From Rheum nobile (lineage: Eukaryota > Streptophyta > Magnoliopsida > Caryophyllales > Polygonaceae), in contig WOAB01000317.1 of NCBI GenBank assembly GCA_027886185.1, positions 682,001 to 746,000 of the forward strand: a DNA stretch of 64,000 bases. The letters run 5' to 3'. How positions within the stretch are numbered: the stretch's first letter is position 1; the number at the start of each line of letters is the position of its first letter. A program made the position numbers and the translations under genes. The notes under the pieces are model-generated. The model saw nothing but the letters and a program-made list of their open reading frames with translations. It did no database searches and had not been told where the DNA came from. This document shows positions 10,530-22,653 of this stretch, piece after piece.

Positions 10530-12608
10530 ATGTCAGAAGACTCGCTGCACGCTCCCTCGCTATCCCCCCAAATCCTCTCTAAATTCGCCATGAATCCCAG
10601 CAAGTCCGATGAAGATTCCGGCGAGCCGTTCTTCCACCGCCACTACCACCACTACCACCACCACCGTCAGATCCTGGACGATGAAGACGACGCCCACCGC
10701 CATTTCCAGCCATCCGTCCACCCTGACCCGCCTTTCTCCCTCTTCCGCGACACCGACGACGACGACAACTCCTCCCCCGGCCCCTCCGACGACGATCCGG
10801 ACGACGTCGTTGCGCGTGCTTCTCACCCGTCCTCACCCCCAACCCTCCCCCACGCTCCTCCGATTCCGCAAACCCTAAGTTCGTTAATTGCCACCGATCC
10901 CTCCGGTTCCGCTTCAATCCAGGCGACCCGACCCGGATTCGTCAACCCGGAGCCCCATATCTCCTCCCAATTTTACACCTTTAACAAAGAATCCCACTCG
11001 CTGATGATCAAGTGCCTGGTCGAGGGGCGGCTTGCGACGCCGGGTGAGATCCGAGCCGCGACTTCGCCCGACGTGCTTCGGTCGTGGCGCGCCGTCTGGA
11101 AGGACCGTAACGAGGACACGGCTTACACCACGGCTTGGAAGCGCATCCAGGACAAGCTCCAGCCTCACGTCGACGAACACGGTAACCGATTTCTCTGCTT
11201 TAAGAACAGTAGCTCCCAGCAATTCGTTTCCCATTTCAATCAGTGGCAAGATATCGTGATGAGCTTCCACGGGGATAGCGATTTGAAACATCTAGGGCTT
11301 AGGGAGACAATTGAGAGGATTAAGCAAGTTTGGACTGTTGGGGCCAAGTTCTATGGCATTCCTGAGAGCTTTATTAGGGTTTCTGTTGCTGCTTGCCCTG
11401 TCTGCTCCGGATTGGGGGCTGGCGATGGAGCTACAGATGGGTTTGGTGGCGGGAGACCCAAAAGAAGGAGATTTGAGTACACTGAATCCTTCGATGTGCC
11501 TGCAAAGGAGGTGCCTAATAAACTCCAGCAGTTGGCAAAGAAACACAAGGTTGTGCTGTGCATAAGGCAGAAGTATATTAGGTATAAGCCCTTCATGGCT
11601 GAGGTCAAGGACTATGCTTGTCACCGGGCCGGAGAGCCGGCTTCCAAGAAGTCCTCCAAGGCTCTGAAGAGGGAGCCTTACGCGTCCAAACGGTGTGGGT
11701 GCGGTTTCAGGATTAGGGCAATTGTTCCTATTGCCAATTACAATGAGAAAGACAAGACCTTTGTATATCAGGATGAAGGGATTGCAGTGTTCAAGCTGTA
11801 TGCGGTGCACACGGGTCATGAGCCTGGGCCGTTGGACGGCAATGCTAGGATAATGCATCGGGTTGTGGGCCAAAAAGGCGGGTTCTTGATGGAACAGGAG
11901 ACCGAGTATGGTGTGAATGAGGTTGTGGAGGGTGATGACGTTCTCTCCGGTTTGGGTGTGGACGAAGGGGATTTCCGTCTCACGGTAATCCACCAATTGC
12001 AGGAGCTGAAAAACGAAGCTGCCCTCCTTGAGGGGAAACTCGGTAAGGTCCCACACGAGCTGCTCGGGTCAGTGTCCCGGAACTTGTATGATATTGTAAA
12101 TAAAGTCCGGTTGCTAGGAGAGGAAGCCACGAAACCAGTCGGGTTGCTTTCTAACAACAAGCCTCATTCAGACGTTCTGCTAGGGGACGGTGATTTGACC
12201 CACTGGAGCGATGCACACACCGAAGGAATGTATGTTGACCCCAAGGATACTGATCTGATAGACGACGATGATGACAGCTTTGAACGAACGCTCAATGAAG
12301 TCGCCCCGTGGGATCAGGTTAGTGCTGGATGTAGGAGTGGGAAAGACCTGATTAGTGAGGCTTGTAAAGCTGAGAAATGGCTGAACAGCAGTGAGTTTGA
12401 TGAGAAGAGTATTCTTCATTCCCAGGGCTCTAAACTAACCAAGTCAACAAGACATGATGATGACAGTATAGATGCAGATGTAGGTCTTGTTGGAATTCAG
12501 GTAGATAGTTTCTATCCGGAGAATCCTAAGTGGTATGATTCTCCTTGTGGTTTGGATTCTGGTACTGATTGTGGAGACAGCGGGTTTCGGCACGGGGAGA
12601 TTGTGTAG
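10530..12608 (+). CDS. Single-exon plant nuclear protein with FAR1-like zinc-binding motif
   Basis: A 692-codon uninterrupted frame. The N-terminus is His/Asp/Pro-rich low complexity (HYHHYHHHRQ and acidic runs). A well-conserved-looking middle follows, with SLMIKCLVEGRLATPGEI, a W/K-rich helical segment and PVCSG. Residues about 364-430 then have the layout C364...C389-G-C391...H427-x2-H430 (YACHRAGEP, KRCGCGFRIRA, HTGHEPGPL). That layout resembles the FAR1/WRKY-GCM1 DNA-binding fold found in FAR1-family proteins and MULE transposases, but no transposase (DDE) or SWIM domain is present. The C-terminus is acidic (DLIDDDDDSFE). Two starts are possible: ATG 10530 (first ATG) or ATG 10590, which has G at -3 and a better context. 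A long purine-rich leader (10430-10530) precedes it. A DNA-binding role is inferred; the gene is not named. Confidence 0.85.
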   Translation: MSEDSLHAPSLSPQILSKFAMNPSKSDEDSGEPFFHRHYHHYHHHRQILDDEDDAHRHFQPSVHPDPPFSLFRDTDDDDNSSPGPSDDDPDDVVARASHPSSPPTLPHAPPIPQTLSSLIATDPSGSASIQATRPGFVNPEPHISSQFYTFNKESHSLMIKCLVEGRLATPGEIRAATSPDVLRSWRAVWKDRNEDTAYTTAWKRIQDKLQPHVDEHGNRFLCFKNSSSQQFVSHFNQWQDIVMSFHGDSDLKHLGLRETIERIKQVWTVGAKFYGIPESFIRVSVAACPVCSGLGAGDGATDGFGGGRPKRRRFEYTESFDVPAKEVPNKLQQLAKKHKVVLCIRQKYIRYKPFMAEVKDYACHRAGEPASKKSSKALKREPYASKRCGCGFRIRAIVPIANYNEKDKTFVYQDEGIAVFKLYAVHTGHEPGPLDGNARIMHRVVGQKGGFLMEQETEYGVNEVVEGDDVLSGLGVDEGDFRLTVIHQLQELKNEAALLEGKLGKVPHELLGSVSRNLYDIVNKVRLLGEEATKPVGLLSNNKPHSDVLLGDGDLTHWSDAHTEGMYVDPKDTDLIDDDDDSFERTLNEVAPWDQVSAGCRSGKDLISEACKAEKWLNSSEFDEKSILHSQGSKLTKSTRHDDDSIDADVGLVGIQVDSFYPENPKWYDSPCGLDSGTDCGDSGFRHGEIV

Positions 12609-13695
12609 TGTGTAGAGTGAATTTGGGTATCACACTTTGGCTTCACTTTTTTTTTTAGGATGGTTGTTAGATGTTGGTTGAGTTGTATGTATACAACAGA
12701 TCAGATTTGGAGAGACTTCTAACTTGCTTTACAGCATTAATGATTGTGTACTAGACTGTAAAGTTCTCCTTCTGAGGTACACAAGAACCTTGTACTTCTT
12801 CAGTGACCTATCTATAATTGCTCATCATTTGAATCTGCTGAGCTTGACTTTGTCTGTTTTTACAATGCATAGAGCACCATGAAAAGGTGCTATTGAAGTG
12901 AGAATGGTGTTTGCATTTTGTAGGTTGGTCTTGGCTTGCGTTCATCATTTTCAAAGGATTTGTAATTGTACCCAATTGGTAATTTTTGGAAGATTATTGA
13001 ATTCACTTCCTTGTACGCTTGAAGCTGAGAATAAAAGATGCATAATTATTGCTAATGCAACCGAAATTTAAACCCAAAACGGCTAAAAATAAAATTAAAA
13101 AGAATTAACATAAGTTTTCTATGAGAAGGTGGTTATGTGATAAGAAAGACCATTACATTTTAACGAGATATGTGAATGCTCTAATAAAACGTTTCACTCA
13201 TCTGATAAGTTTGGAAATTGAATTTTAAAATGAGAAATTGCCACATGTTTCCCGCTCTCTTCCAATGCGAAATCTACTAAAATATGCAGTAATTACTGCT
13301 GATGTAACCGAAATTTCTGCGTTTCCCTTCTCATATCCAACAGCTCTTCGCTCAATCTCTCTCTCTCCCCCAATCGCAGCTTCATCTCAAACTGGATTGC
13401 TAGGGTTTATGCCGACCCCATTCTCTTTGCTTCTGGCATTGGGGTAAAAATCGATTCCTTGACAGCCATCACGTAATGCTCTTCCCTTCATCTTAAATTT
13501 CTATCAGCCTTTTTGATTTTTCTCCGTACTGGAAAAAAACTGATACTTCTGGTTATGATCGTTAACGAAATCGTGATTTCTTTCTTCGTTTTGTCAAATT
13601 AGACTTGAGAAAAGTTACTGCTTTGCGTTACAACTCGAAATCTTTGCTCGAGTTGCAATTTCCCTTGGTTCTGGTTGTTGATCGGAGTGTCACAG
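12609..13695 (+). other. 3' flank of the FAR1-like gene and MAP65 promoter/leader
   Basis: 12609 to about 13030 looks like a 3' untranslated region (T-rich, AATAAA at about 13030). From about 13240 the DNA becomes CT-rich (CTCAATCTCTCTCTCTCC) and then holds leader-like sequence before the MAP65 ATG. A leader intron is possible. No other gene is seen. Confidence 0.5.
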
Positions 13696-16600
13696 ATGTC
13701 TGTTCGTCACAGCGATCTACTCACTAAACTGGAGACAACATGCGGACGTCTTCTCCTCGAACTTCAGGTTTGCTTAGGTTTTGGTTTCATAACTCGATTT
13801 GTAGTTGCTAATAGCAGTCCAGTATCCATGATCCTGATTTCTGTTTGCTTGTGATCTGGCAACTGTATGAATCCGTAATTCAATGAATCTATGTGGATTA
13901 AAAAAGTTATAGTTTGGATGGTGTAGCACAACTGCACAAGCTTTAGTTTGGATGATGTAATTAGTGATTTTTGTTTACTGATTCTGAGATTTGAGGTGAT
14001 AACTTTTGTCTTTGGTTTTGTATTTTACTTTCGTCTTCATGTACATGTAGGAAATATGGGTTGAAGTGGGAGAAACTGATGACACAAAGGAGAGTATGCT
14101 TCTTGAAATCGAACGACAATGTTTGGATGTGTATAGGAGAAAAGTGGATCATGCATATCAATGCAGAGCTCAGATGCGTCAAGCAATTGCTGATTCTGAG
14201 GCCGAGCTTGCGAAAATTTACTCTACATTGGGCATCCACCCGGTGCACATCATGCAGGTCACTCACATTTTTCTGGATTCTGAGTACTTGATGATTCCTT
14301 TCCTAGTTTAATGTCATCCTAACTTGTCTGTTATATGTTCAGTCTGATCAGAAAGCTGTTAATTTGAAGGAGGAATTGAATGCTGTCATTTCCTGCCTAG
14401 AGGATTTGAGGAAAAAGAAAAAGGAAAGAGAGAAGCAATTTACTGATATTCTGGAGCACATAAACAACATTTCAATTGAGCTATATTCATCTACAGGAGA
14501 GGCTGTTAACTTGCAAAGAGTAGATCCAGATGATCTTTCATTGAAAAGTTTGGACGCGTTGCATGTTCAGTTGGATGCCTTACAAAAAGAAAAGGTTGTT
14601 AGTACCCTGTTTCCTTCCTCCCAAATGCAGCTTGCAATCCCATGATATCAAATCAAAACCAATTTTCAACTCATGCCACTGCTTACTTATATTTCCATGT
14701 TGACAGAGTGACAGGCTAAAGAAGATTATGGATTACTTGAATTCTTTGAGCTCTTTGTGCTCAGTACTTGGTATCGATTTTAAAGACAAAATCAGAGAGA
14801 TACATCCAACTTTGGATGATTACAAGGGCACCAGAACTATAGACAATGGTACAATTCAGAAATTGTCTGCTACTGTTGAAAATTTAAAGGAGGTCAAGAT
14901 ACAAAGACTCTGCAAGGTTGGCCTTCTTACAAAATTTAGCTAATTTTGTAATGGTGATGAACTTGTATTCTCATTACTAACTTCAAAACTTGTGCCAGCT
15001 TCAAGATCTTGCAGTTACACTGCTAGAGTTGTGGAATTTGATGGATACTCCACCTGAGGAGCAGCATAGGTTTCAAAATATCACCTCCATGATAGCTGCT
15101 TCTGAACTGGAAATCACAGAGCCAAACTGCCTTACAATTGGCGCAATCAGCTTTGTATGCTGTTCATTATTGTAGCAGCAAATCTATTTTGTCTTTCTAA
15201 GGTATTATTATTTGAAAGTTCTCACGAGAATCATGTACAGGCTGAGGCTGAAGTCTTGAGGTTGGATAATCTGAAATCAAGCAAAATCAAAGATCTAATT
15301 CTGAGGAGGAAATCAGAATTGGAGGAGATTTGTCGGAAGTCACACATGGTTATTAATGTATGGAGTGCGGCCCAATACTCTGTTGAAGCTATAGATTCCG
15401 GTAATGGTTATCACTCTGAGAAAATAACATGATATTATTGTCCAATTAGGTATATTTACCTGTGCAGTATTAAGACTTTTTCCTGATGATAATTATTATG
15501 TTCAAGTGCTTCAAATTCTTTAATCACTCTTTTCTCGACTTCACTTATCTTTTATTGATTTCCTTATCCTTCCTCTGTTACTTACTGAAGAACGAGAGCA
15601 TGGCGAATTCTTAGAGAACCACAGTGATTATAGGGAGACATTGACCTATTAATGAACTTCATAATTGGTCAGTTCTACAATGCATTCAGTCATACATACA
15701 TTATTAATGTTTAAACATCTTGCAGGGGCCATTGATCCTCGACATTTAATGGACCAAATTGACCTGCAAATTTCAGAGGCTAAAGACGAGGCCTTTAGTC
15801 GAAAAGAGATTCTTGAAAGAGTTGACAAATGGAAGACAGCATGCGAAGAGGAAATCTGGTTAGAAGAATACAATAGGGTGAGAGTTGGCTGTGTTTCTCT
15901 TCAGCTTAATATGTATGTTTCTTTCCCATTTTTGGGTAAACTTAACTTCAGTATTGCAATTATCTCAGGATGATAATCGGTACAATGCTGGAAGAGGTGC
16001 ACATCTTATACTCAAGCGTGCTGAGAAAGCTCGTGCCATGGTCAACAAACTTCCTTGTAAGCTATATGGTTTATTTGAAAATTCTTGTTTCTTGGCATGA
16101 GCTTCAATGATGGAGATCTGTGTAATTTTGAACTTCTTTGTTTGAAGCAGCAATGATGGAGATCTTGACTCAAAAAACCAGGGCATGGGAGAAAGAACGA
16201 GGAACTGAATTCTTATATGATGGGGTAAGAATCTTTCCTTCTAGACTTCCACAAACTGCTAACTCTTAACTTCAATCCGAATTCGTCATATCATTTCATA
16301 TTTCTTCAGGTTCAGCTGCTTTCTATGCTTGAACAATACATCATTCTGAGGCAGGAAAAAGAACTTGAACGACAGCGAATGAGAGTATGCATTTTATACA
16401 AGTAGTTCTAATCGCGTCTGCTGCATTACATAACAACGTTTCCATTACTAACTTCTCCATGAATCTTAGGACCAAAAGAAGCTTCAAGGACAGCTTCTTG
16501 CAGAACAGGAGGCTCTGTTCGGATCAAAAGCAAGCCCATCAAAGAGTGTCAAAAAAGCTCCTAGATACTCCATTGGAGGGACGACCGCTATCAAGCAATA

Positions 16601-17138
16601 CTCTCTTGGCGGCTCAATGTTGCAAAAGTCAAAACCCGAAAAATACACCATCCATTCACATCCTATCAATAAGATCACTCGAGGTTCAAACATCACTCTA
16701 TGTTTCATCAATTTCACCTAGGATGAATGGATGATCAAACTTACATCATGCTTTAACCAGCCCTTCTTTGACACTAACAATGCAGGTAAAACCAACACAA
16801 TTGTTACTAATCGTCTTCCAAAGAAGCAGGGCAAGGCATCAGCAAGGAAACCGCTCTCTCCAGTTTCTCCATTAGCTCCACAGAAACAAAGGACAATAAC
16901 ATCCCAGAGCCAGACTCCACCACAGAAGACGCCTTCTACAGCTTCTAAGACACCGACAAGCACACCATCCAAAACCAAATCTGGTGATCCGGTGCCTACA
17001 ACTCCATTGTCGCTCTTCGTCCCAATGCAGACGGTCACTACACCGGGAACTCCTTGTTCATTGGCCTCTGAGAACAAAGCTGTTGTGGAGTACTCATTTG
17101 AGGAGCACAGAGCTGGATTTGTTGTGCACCAAAGGTAA
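13696..17138 (+). CDS. 65-kDa microtubule-associated protein (MAP65/PRC1/Ase1 family)
   Basis: Twelve exons close in frame: 13696-13767, 14051-14257, 14343-14594, 14707-14916, 14999-15154, 15241-15400, 15726-15877, 15969-16056, 16151-16224, 16310-16384, 16470-16683 and 16786-17138, giving about 670 residues. Family landmarks are LLLELQEIWVEVGETD near the N-terminus, QAIADSEAELAKIYSTLG, long coiled-coil segments, the conserved spectrin-like region (RGAHLILKRAEKARAMVNKL, WEKERGTEFLYDG) and KKLQGQLLAEQEALFGSK, then a basic Ser/Thr/Pro-rich tail. MAP65 proteins dimerise and cross-link antiparallel microtubules in cortical arrays and the phragmoplast. The N-terminus looks closest to the MAP65-3/-4 branch. 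The TP/SP-rich tail is a likely target of mitotic kinases (inference). The last codon lies next to a good splice donor, so the true C-terminus may be encoded by one more small exon (see findings). Confidence 0.93.
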
Positions 17139-18387
17139 TGTTAAACCCTAGATTGCAAGCTTGATCAAGTATATGAAAATAGTGATATAGAAGGATTTGT
17201 TTGAGGACATTTCTTCAGTTAGTGAACCAAAATAGTAGTATCAGAAATAGAGCTTGTTGTGGTGCATGATAAGAAAATAAATGTGAAGCTCTTAGATTAC
17301 AATAATTAAGTTGGATGTGTAAATTTCTACCTGTCAAAATTTGTTTCAACGTTTTTACTTGCAGTCAAAGTTTTGGTTTCCAAGTATGATTATTGCGGTT
17401 AAAATCTCCCGTCAACCTAAGTGGAGTTTTTGTAACAATGTGGGCTCCATTTTCAGTTCATAACAAGCTCTCTTTATTTCTCTCACGCGCAGAACCCAGC
17501 ACGCTGCACGCACCTTTTATTAACACTGTTAAGTGTCACTATCCAATTAAATCTGCTACGTAGTCATTATTCACATTTGATTATTGACATTGACATAATC
17601 TTAATCATCTTAATCATATTTCTATTTAGCAACCTCGTATATATTATTACATCAGTTCACGAATAACTGTCATTTTAGCATTTAACAGTTAAAATTTTAA
17701 TTATTATTATAATTTTTAAAATTTTATTATTTATTAACTATTTATCTCATTTTTAATTAATAAAAAAATATATAAAAAATCAATATGTCAATGTATTATT
17801 TGCGCGCGGAGTTATCAAGAATCACATTACAAGTTGAGATCGGAAGTGAAGGATTAAAATACAAGTAACTACATTATCTATATGACTATATGTTTGGTGT
17901 CCAACCAATTCCCAAGGAACCAACCCAACCCACTTACATATTTGTAATTTTCAGTGTAAATAGATATTTGTCTTCCTACTTGTGCCTTTCTTTTATTTTT
18001 TAAACAATCATATTTGTGCCTAATTTCCAACTTTCAACCATTTTTTATTTTCATTTTGATGGAAATTTCAGACAAACCTTTGATTTTGTGGATGTTACTA
18101 CTAGACACTCGGTGGAAATAAAATCGAATTTAAGGTCTTATACGTGTTACCTAAACTGACAATAATTTATTTATTTTAAAGTTGAACTTAAATCTTTAAC
18201 GTTTAGAGTGTTATTACAGCGGTAGTATGTGGTTTGGAAAATGTCATCCACACGATATCAGGATATCAAATGAAAAAATTCACAAGAGTCTAGCTTTAGT
18301 TCTATTCCCACAACTTAAAAAAGGTGCAATTTTAAGAAAATGTTGTTGACACTATCATAAATCATGTATATATATAGAGAGAGGGGC
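17139..18387. other. MAP65 3' flank and AT-rich intergenic DNA
   Basis: Contains the possible alternative last MAP65 exon at 17365-17389 and AT-rich DNA up to the MULE end. A TATATATAGAGAGAG stretch (about 18367-18384) abuts the element. No other gene is visible. Confidence 0.5.
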
Positions 18388-18460
18388 GCTCAGGTAAAAC
18401 GACTCTTATGGTGAAACGAGTGCACAATTATGAAGCGTCGGATTGAAGCAAATGGATGGT
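18388..18460 (+). repeat. Left terminal inverted repeat of the MULE
   Basis: Begins GCTCAGGTAAAACGACTC and continues GGTGAAACGAGTG, AAGCGTCGGATTGAAG and ATGGATGG. Each block has a counterpart in the reverse complement of 42056-42131 (GCTCTAGTAAAACAATTC, AGTGAAACAAGTG, GAGCGTTGGATTTGA, ATGGATGG). Identity by eye is about 70 percent. Confidence 0.75.
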
Positions 18461-18711
18461 TTGATGGAGTGATTGTAGGGATTTTATGGTATGTGTGATC
18501 TCATAATACAAGCCCCACTAAACCCAATTACCATAAAAAACGGATGAGAAAAAAGAAAAAATCTAAAATAGGAGAGAGAAAGAAATAACGTTCTTGGTAG
18601 TTGCGTCTTCTACGTCTGCTTCCTCTTGCCCTCCATAGCCGATTCTTCTACGCCTACGTCTTCAACAACCACACAGTCGGAATTTGTGGTTCTCAAATAC
18701 CGGATTTGAAC

Positions 18712-21700
18712 ATGGAAGAAGGTTAGTTCGTAATAGTCTGATGTTCTATGATATTCAAACTGTTCGTTGTGAATTTTATGAATGATTTGTAATTGATTCG
18801 AATTTTAGGGTTTGACATTGAGTTCTTGATACTATTTTGAATAGCGACATTTGATTTAACTTTGTTATGCATTCAATCCGAAAGCATTTTCTGATGACAC
18901 TGTTATTAGATCACAAGCATATTCTGTATACGTTTATGCATATCAATGTTTATGCATATCAGTCTATGCAAAGAATTGAAAATCGAAATTCTGGATATTG
19001 ATAAGGAAATACGAATACTTCTACATATAATGTGCATATCTGTAAAATCTGTGAATATCAAATTACATAATAGGAATATCATTCAAGTGTTTTTGAATAA
19101 CTGATATACATGATCATCGTGATTATAGTAGTTCATATATGTACTGATATTCATAAGCTTTGAAGAATTATGCAGTATCTGTTCAATGATATTCCAATGT
19201 TATAACCATAGTCATAATGTACGAAAAGTTTATTGCTTTAGGGTTTCCATCGCCGCCTATATGGTATATATCATGATATGCAATAATACTGACCAGTTAT
19301 GCATACATATGAAGAGTTAAACGTTTGCATAACGACCTTTAATATTTGCATATCTATAAATGTTTAATGATTTAGGGTTTGCATCGCCGCCTACATAGCA
19401 CATATCCTAATATGCAATAATACTGACCAGATATGCATTTGTGTTGTGTGGATATGCGGTTCTCTTCATCAGATAATGACACTGTTATTAGATCACGCGC
19501 ATATTCTGTATACGTTTATGCATATCAATATTTATGCATCAGATTACGTAATCGGAATATCATTCAAGTGTTTTTGAATAACTGATATACATGATCATCG
19601 TGATTATAGTAGTTCATATATTTAATGATATTCATAAGCTTTGAAGGATTATGCAGTATATGTTCAATGATATTCCAATGTTAAAACCGTAGTCATAAAG
19701 TATAAAAAGATAACTGTTTGCATAACAACTCTTAAAATATGCATATTCTACTAAATGATTTGCATACCTGAAAATGTTGATTGCTTTAGGGTTTCCATCG
19801 CCGCCTATATGGTATATATCATGATATGCAATAATACTGACCAATTATGCATACATATGAAGAGTTAAATGTTTGCATAACGACCTATACTATTTGCATA
19901 TCTGTAAATGTTTAATGATTTAGGATTTGCATCGCCGCCTATATAGCACATATCCTAATATGCAATAATACTGACAACATATGCATTTTTGTTGTGTAGA
20001 TATGCGGTTCTCTTCATCAGATAATGATGTTGATATATCTGATGATGGTTTGTCAGACAGAGAAGAGGCTGATTCCGTGTATGGTACAGAGTGTGTTATT
20101 GACCCAGATGACAGAAACATAAAGCACTGGGTTCCACTGTGTCCCGTTTCCATAAAACCGGTGCTTGGGCAAAGCTTCAATTCTCTGGATGCAGGAGAGG
20201 CATTCTATCGTGAATATGCATCCACAGCTGGTTTTGATGTTAGATCAAGCACCTCGCACAAGTTCAGCCACTCAGATGTTGTTAAGATCAAGTACTTTGT
20301 GTGCAATAGGGCTGGATTCAAGAATGTAGCTAATAGTACGGGCAAACGTAAGACGACATCTAACAGGATTGGGTGTGGTGCAAAAATCTATCTGAAGAGT
20401 AATAACGGCGTAACCTACGTTGTTGATAACTTTATAGAGAAACACAACCACGATATGATACCGAATACATCACGTCATTTCCTCAAAAGTAGTAGGAGGA
20501 TGGACATTGGACATCAAAAATTCATGATGAGCTATGCAAAGGCGAACTTGGGGCCAATAAGGTCTTTTAATCTCTTAAAAGAGATGGTTGGTGGATATGG
20601 GAGCATGAGGTCGATGTCAAGGGACTTTCGGAATTTCAAACGAGATCTGATGTCGCATATCACAGCTACTGATGCACAAATGGTGATTAATAGATTTGCA
20701 AAGAAGAAAGAGCAATGCGATGCTTTCTACTTTGAGTATGATGTGAACAATGAACAGCAGTTAACGAGGTTATTCTGGGCAAATCCGATCTCACGTCGGA
20801 ATTACGCTGCTTTTGGAGATGTGGTTTCTTTTGACTCAACCTGCAGAACAAACAGATACTCTTTCGTTTGAGACTTTAACATTTATTGTGATTGGATATG
20901 CAATATATTTTAACGTATATGCATACAGGTACTACATGGTATTCGCACCCTTCACTGGGATTGATAATCACAAGAAAAGTCTTACGTTCGGTACATGATT
21001 GGTCATGAAGGAGGATGTGGAATCGTACGAATGGCTTTTTGTACACTTTCAGAAAGCAATGGGCCATGCACCACAGATCCTTGTGACAGACCAGGATCCT
21101 ACAATGAAGATTGCTATTGAGAATGTATTGCCCCAAACCAGACATCGTTTATGTATGTGGCACATCATGGAGAAGGTGTCGAAAAAGGTTGGTGCAATAA
21201 AAATTAACTCGAAGGATTTCAGAAAGAAATTGGGCAAGTTGGTTTGGGATGATACCCATAAATCTCAGAGTTTGAGGATGGATGGAAAGAATTCGTGGTT
21301 GAGTATGAGCTCGATAAGAAACCTTGGTTCGGTGATATGTTTGAACTACGACACTATTGGATACCAGTGTATTTTAAGGATATTGTGCTTGGTGGTCTGG
21401 TTCGCACAACATCAATATCGGAGTCTCAGAATAGTTTTTTTGGAAATTAATCAAACAGGAACTTTAGCCTTGTTGAGCTGTTGATGCACTTTGATAGTGC
21501 AATGGAAACCCAACGTTATAACCAGATGAGGAATGATATCGAATCAGACACATGGACCCATGTATTGAAAATGCCATTGTTGATTGAGAAGCATGCTTCA
21601 GAGGTGTATACTCTGAAAATCTTTTCTCAGGTTCAAGAAGAGATTACCACAGCGTGTTTCGATTGTTCTGTCACTAATGAGACACCAGGTACGATATTAT

Positions 21701-22653
21701 AATGTGGTCTGATATTCAAATATTGCGTATTGATTTTCTATTATATGAAATGGATATGCATTTTATAGAGTAAACAAAAATTGCATATCTTGCATATCAA
21801 TGAATGAAATTGTGAATATCGACATGGAGCTTTTGCATAACTGTGTTTATGAAGAGCAAACATGTTATTCAATTTATTTGCTTGTGAATGTTGCACTGAT
21901 ATAAACTAGTACATAAACTGATATTCATTTTTTGTGATGAGATATGCATTTAACTATGATTGATATTCGTAGTTTTACAAAATGGTATTCATGCGCAGGT
22001 GAGGACCAATTGACATATACAGTAAAGGATGGCAATGGAGATTTATTTCAAGTAGATCATCCACTACGTCACGACATCACTACATGCAGCTGTATGATGT
22101 TCAACAAAGTTGGTTTACCGCTTTGAAGTCTTATGGTTATGATAAGGTTCCTGAACGACTGATCCTAACTAGATGGAGAAAAGGTGCTGCAACGAGGACG
22201 AAGAGTAGTATTTCTAATGACGTCTGGGATCAGAGTGTACGAATAGAAAAGAAACAAGCTATGATGAACGAATTATGGTCAGTGATATATTCTTGTGTTG
22301 GACTTGTGGAGGAAGACGGTGAGAAGATACATGATTTGCTGTTAACATTGAAGAACAAGAAGTCGGAATACAAAGCAGACGATAACTCTGAAACCAGGGC
22401 AGAAGCAGTAAGAGAATCAATGGTAGAGAGCTTTGCGGGAATTAGTGCGCCGGATGAGGTCTATGTTCAACCTCCGGCACAAGCGAAGAACAAAGGCACC
22501 GGGAAGAGGTACAAAGATGGAAAGGAGAAGTCTACAGCCGAAGCTCGGAAAAAAAAGGTTGTAGACGAAAATACACAGAAAGGCATGAGGAAATGTAAAA
22601 GGTGCAACAAGTATGTCAGACATGATAGCAGAAATTACAAAGAAATTATGTAG
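18712..22653 (+). pseudogene. FAR1-type MULE transposase, decayed
   Basis: A 10-bp first exon (18712-18721, MEE plus one base) splices in frame to the main exon at 20000. The main exon has the FAR1 domain: GEAFYREYASTAGF, then FVCNRAG, IGCGAKIY and EKHNHD (zinc ligands C, C, H, H), and leads into the DDE transposase with VVSFDSTCRTNRY (first Asp). Later come FAPFTGIDNHKKS, MKEDVESYEWLF, LVTDQDPTMKIA (second Asp), LCMWHIMEKVSKK, then DMFELRHYWIPVYF and SISESQNSFFGN in other frames, a SWIM-like CSCMMFNKVGLP, and a C-terminal zinc knuckle KCKRCNKYVRHDSRNY. Lesions: the junction near 20871-20929 does not close in frame; a TGA at 20996-20998 stands where a Gly codon is expected; there is a frameshift near 21263; a TAA follows FFGN; the SWIM motif lacks its CRH part with a frame change (about 22123); the last knuckle Cys is Tyr. 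It cannot encode a working transposase. Confidence 0.85.
18893..20028 (+). repeat. Tandem duplication in the transposase first intron
   Basis: GACACTGTTATTAGATCAC at about 18896 recurs at about 19478 (offset about 582), and GGGTTTCCATCGCCGCC at 19241 recurs at 19789 (offset about 548). The second unit ends in the real acceptor and start of the main exon (GATATGCGGTTCTCTTC at about 20000). The first unit ends in a near copy of it at about 19450 without an intact AG acceptor. Inside each unit the TTTAGG(G/A)TTT(C/G)CATCGCCGCC block occurs twice. Confidence 0.8.

Noticed and set aside
10579..10917. Arg/Gly- or Val-rich minus-strand frames opposite the N-terminus of the FAR1-like gene
   Set aside because: Complement of the CCACCAC/GACGAC low-complexity coding sequence.
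11292..12056. 254-codon open frame antisense to the FAR1-like gene
   Set aside because: A mirror frame of a GC-rich coding region; no recognisable domain and no promoter or splice evidence.
19981..22653. Host FAR1-RELATED SEQUENCE gene instead of a transposon
   Set aside because: It lies inside inverted repeats with a ULP-like gene and carries several stops and frameshifts, so a decayed MULE transposase fits better.
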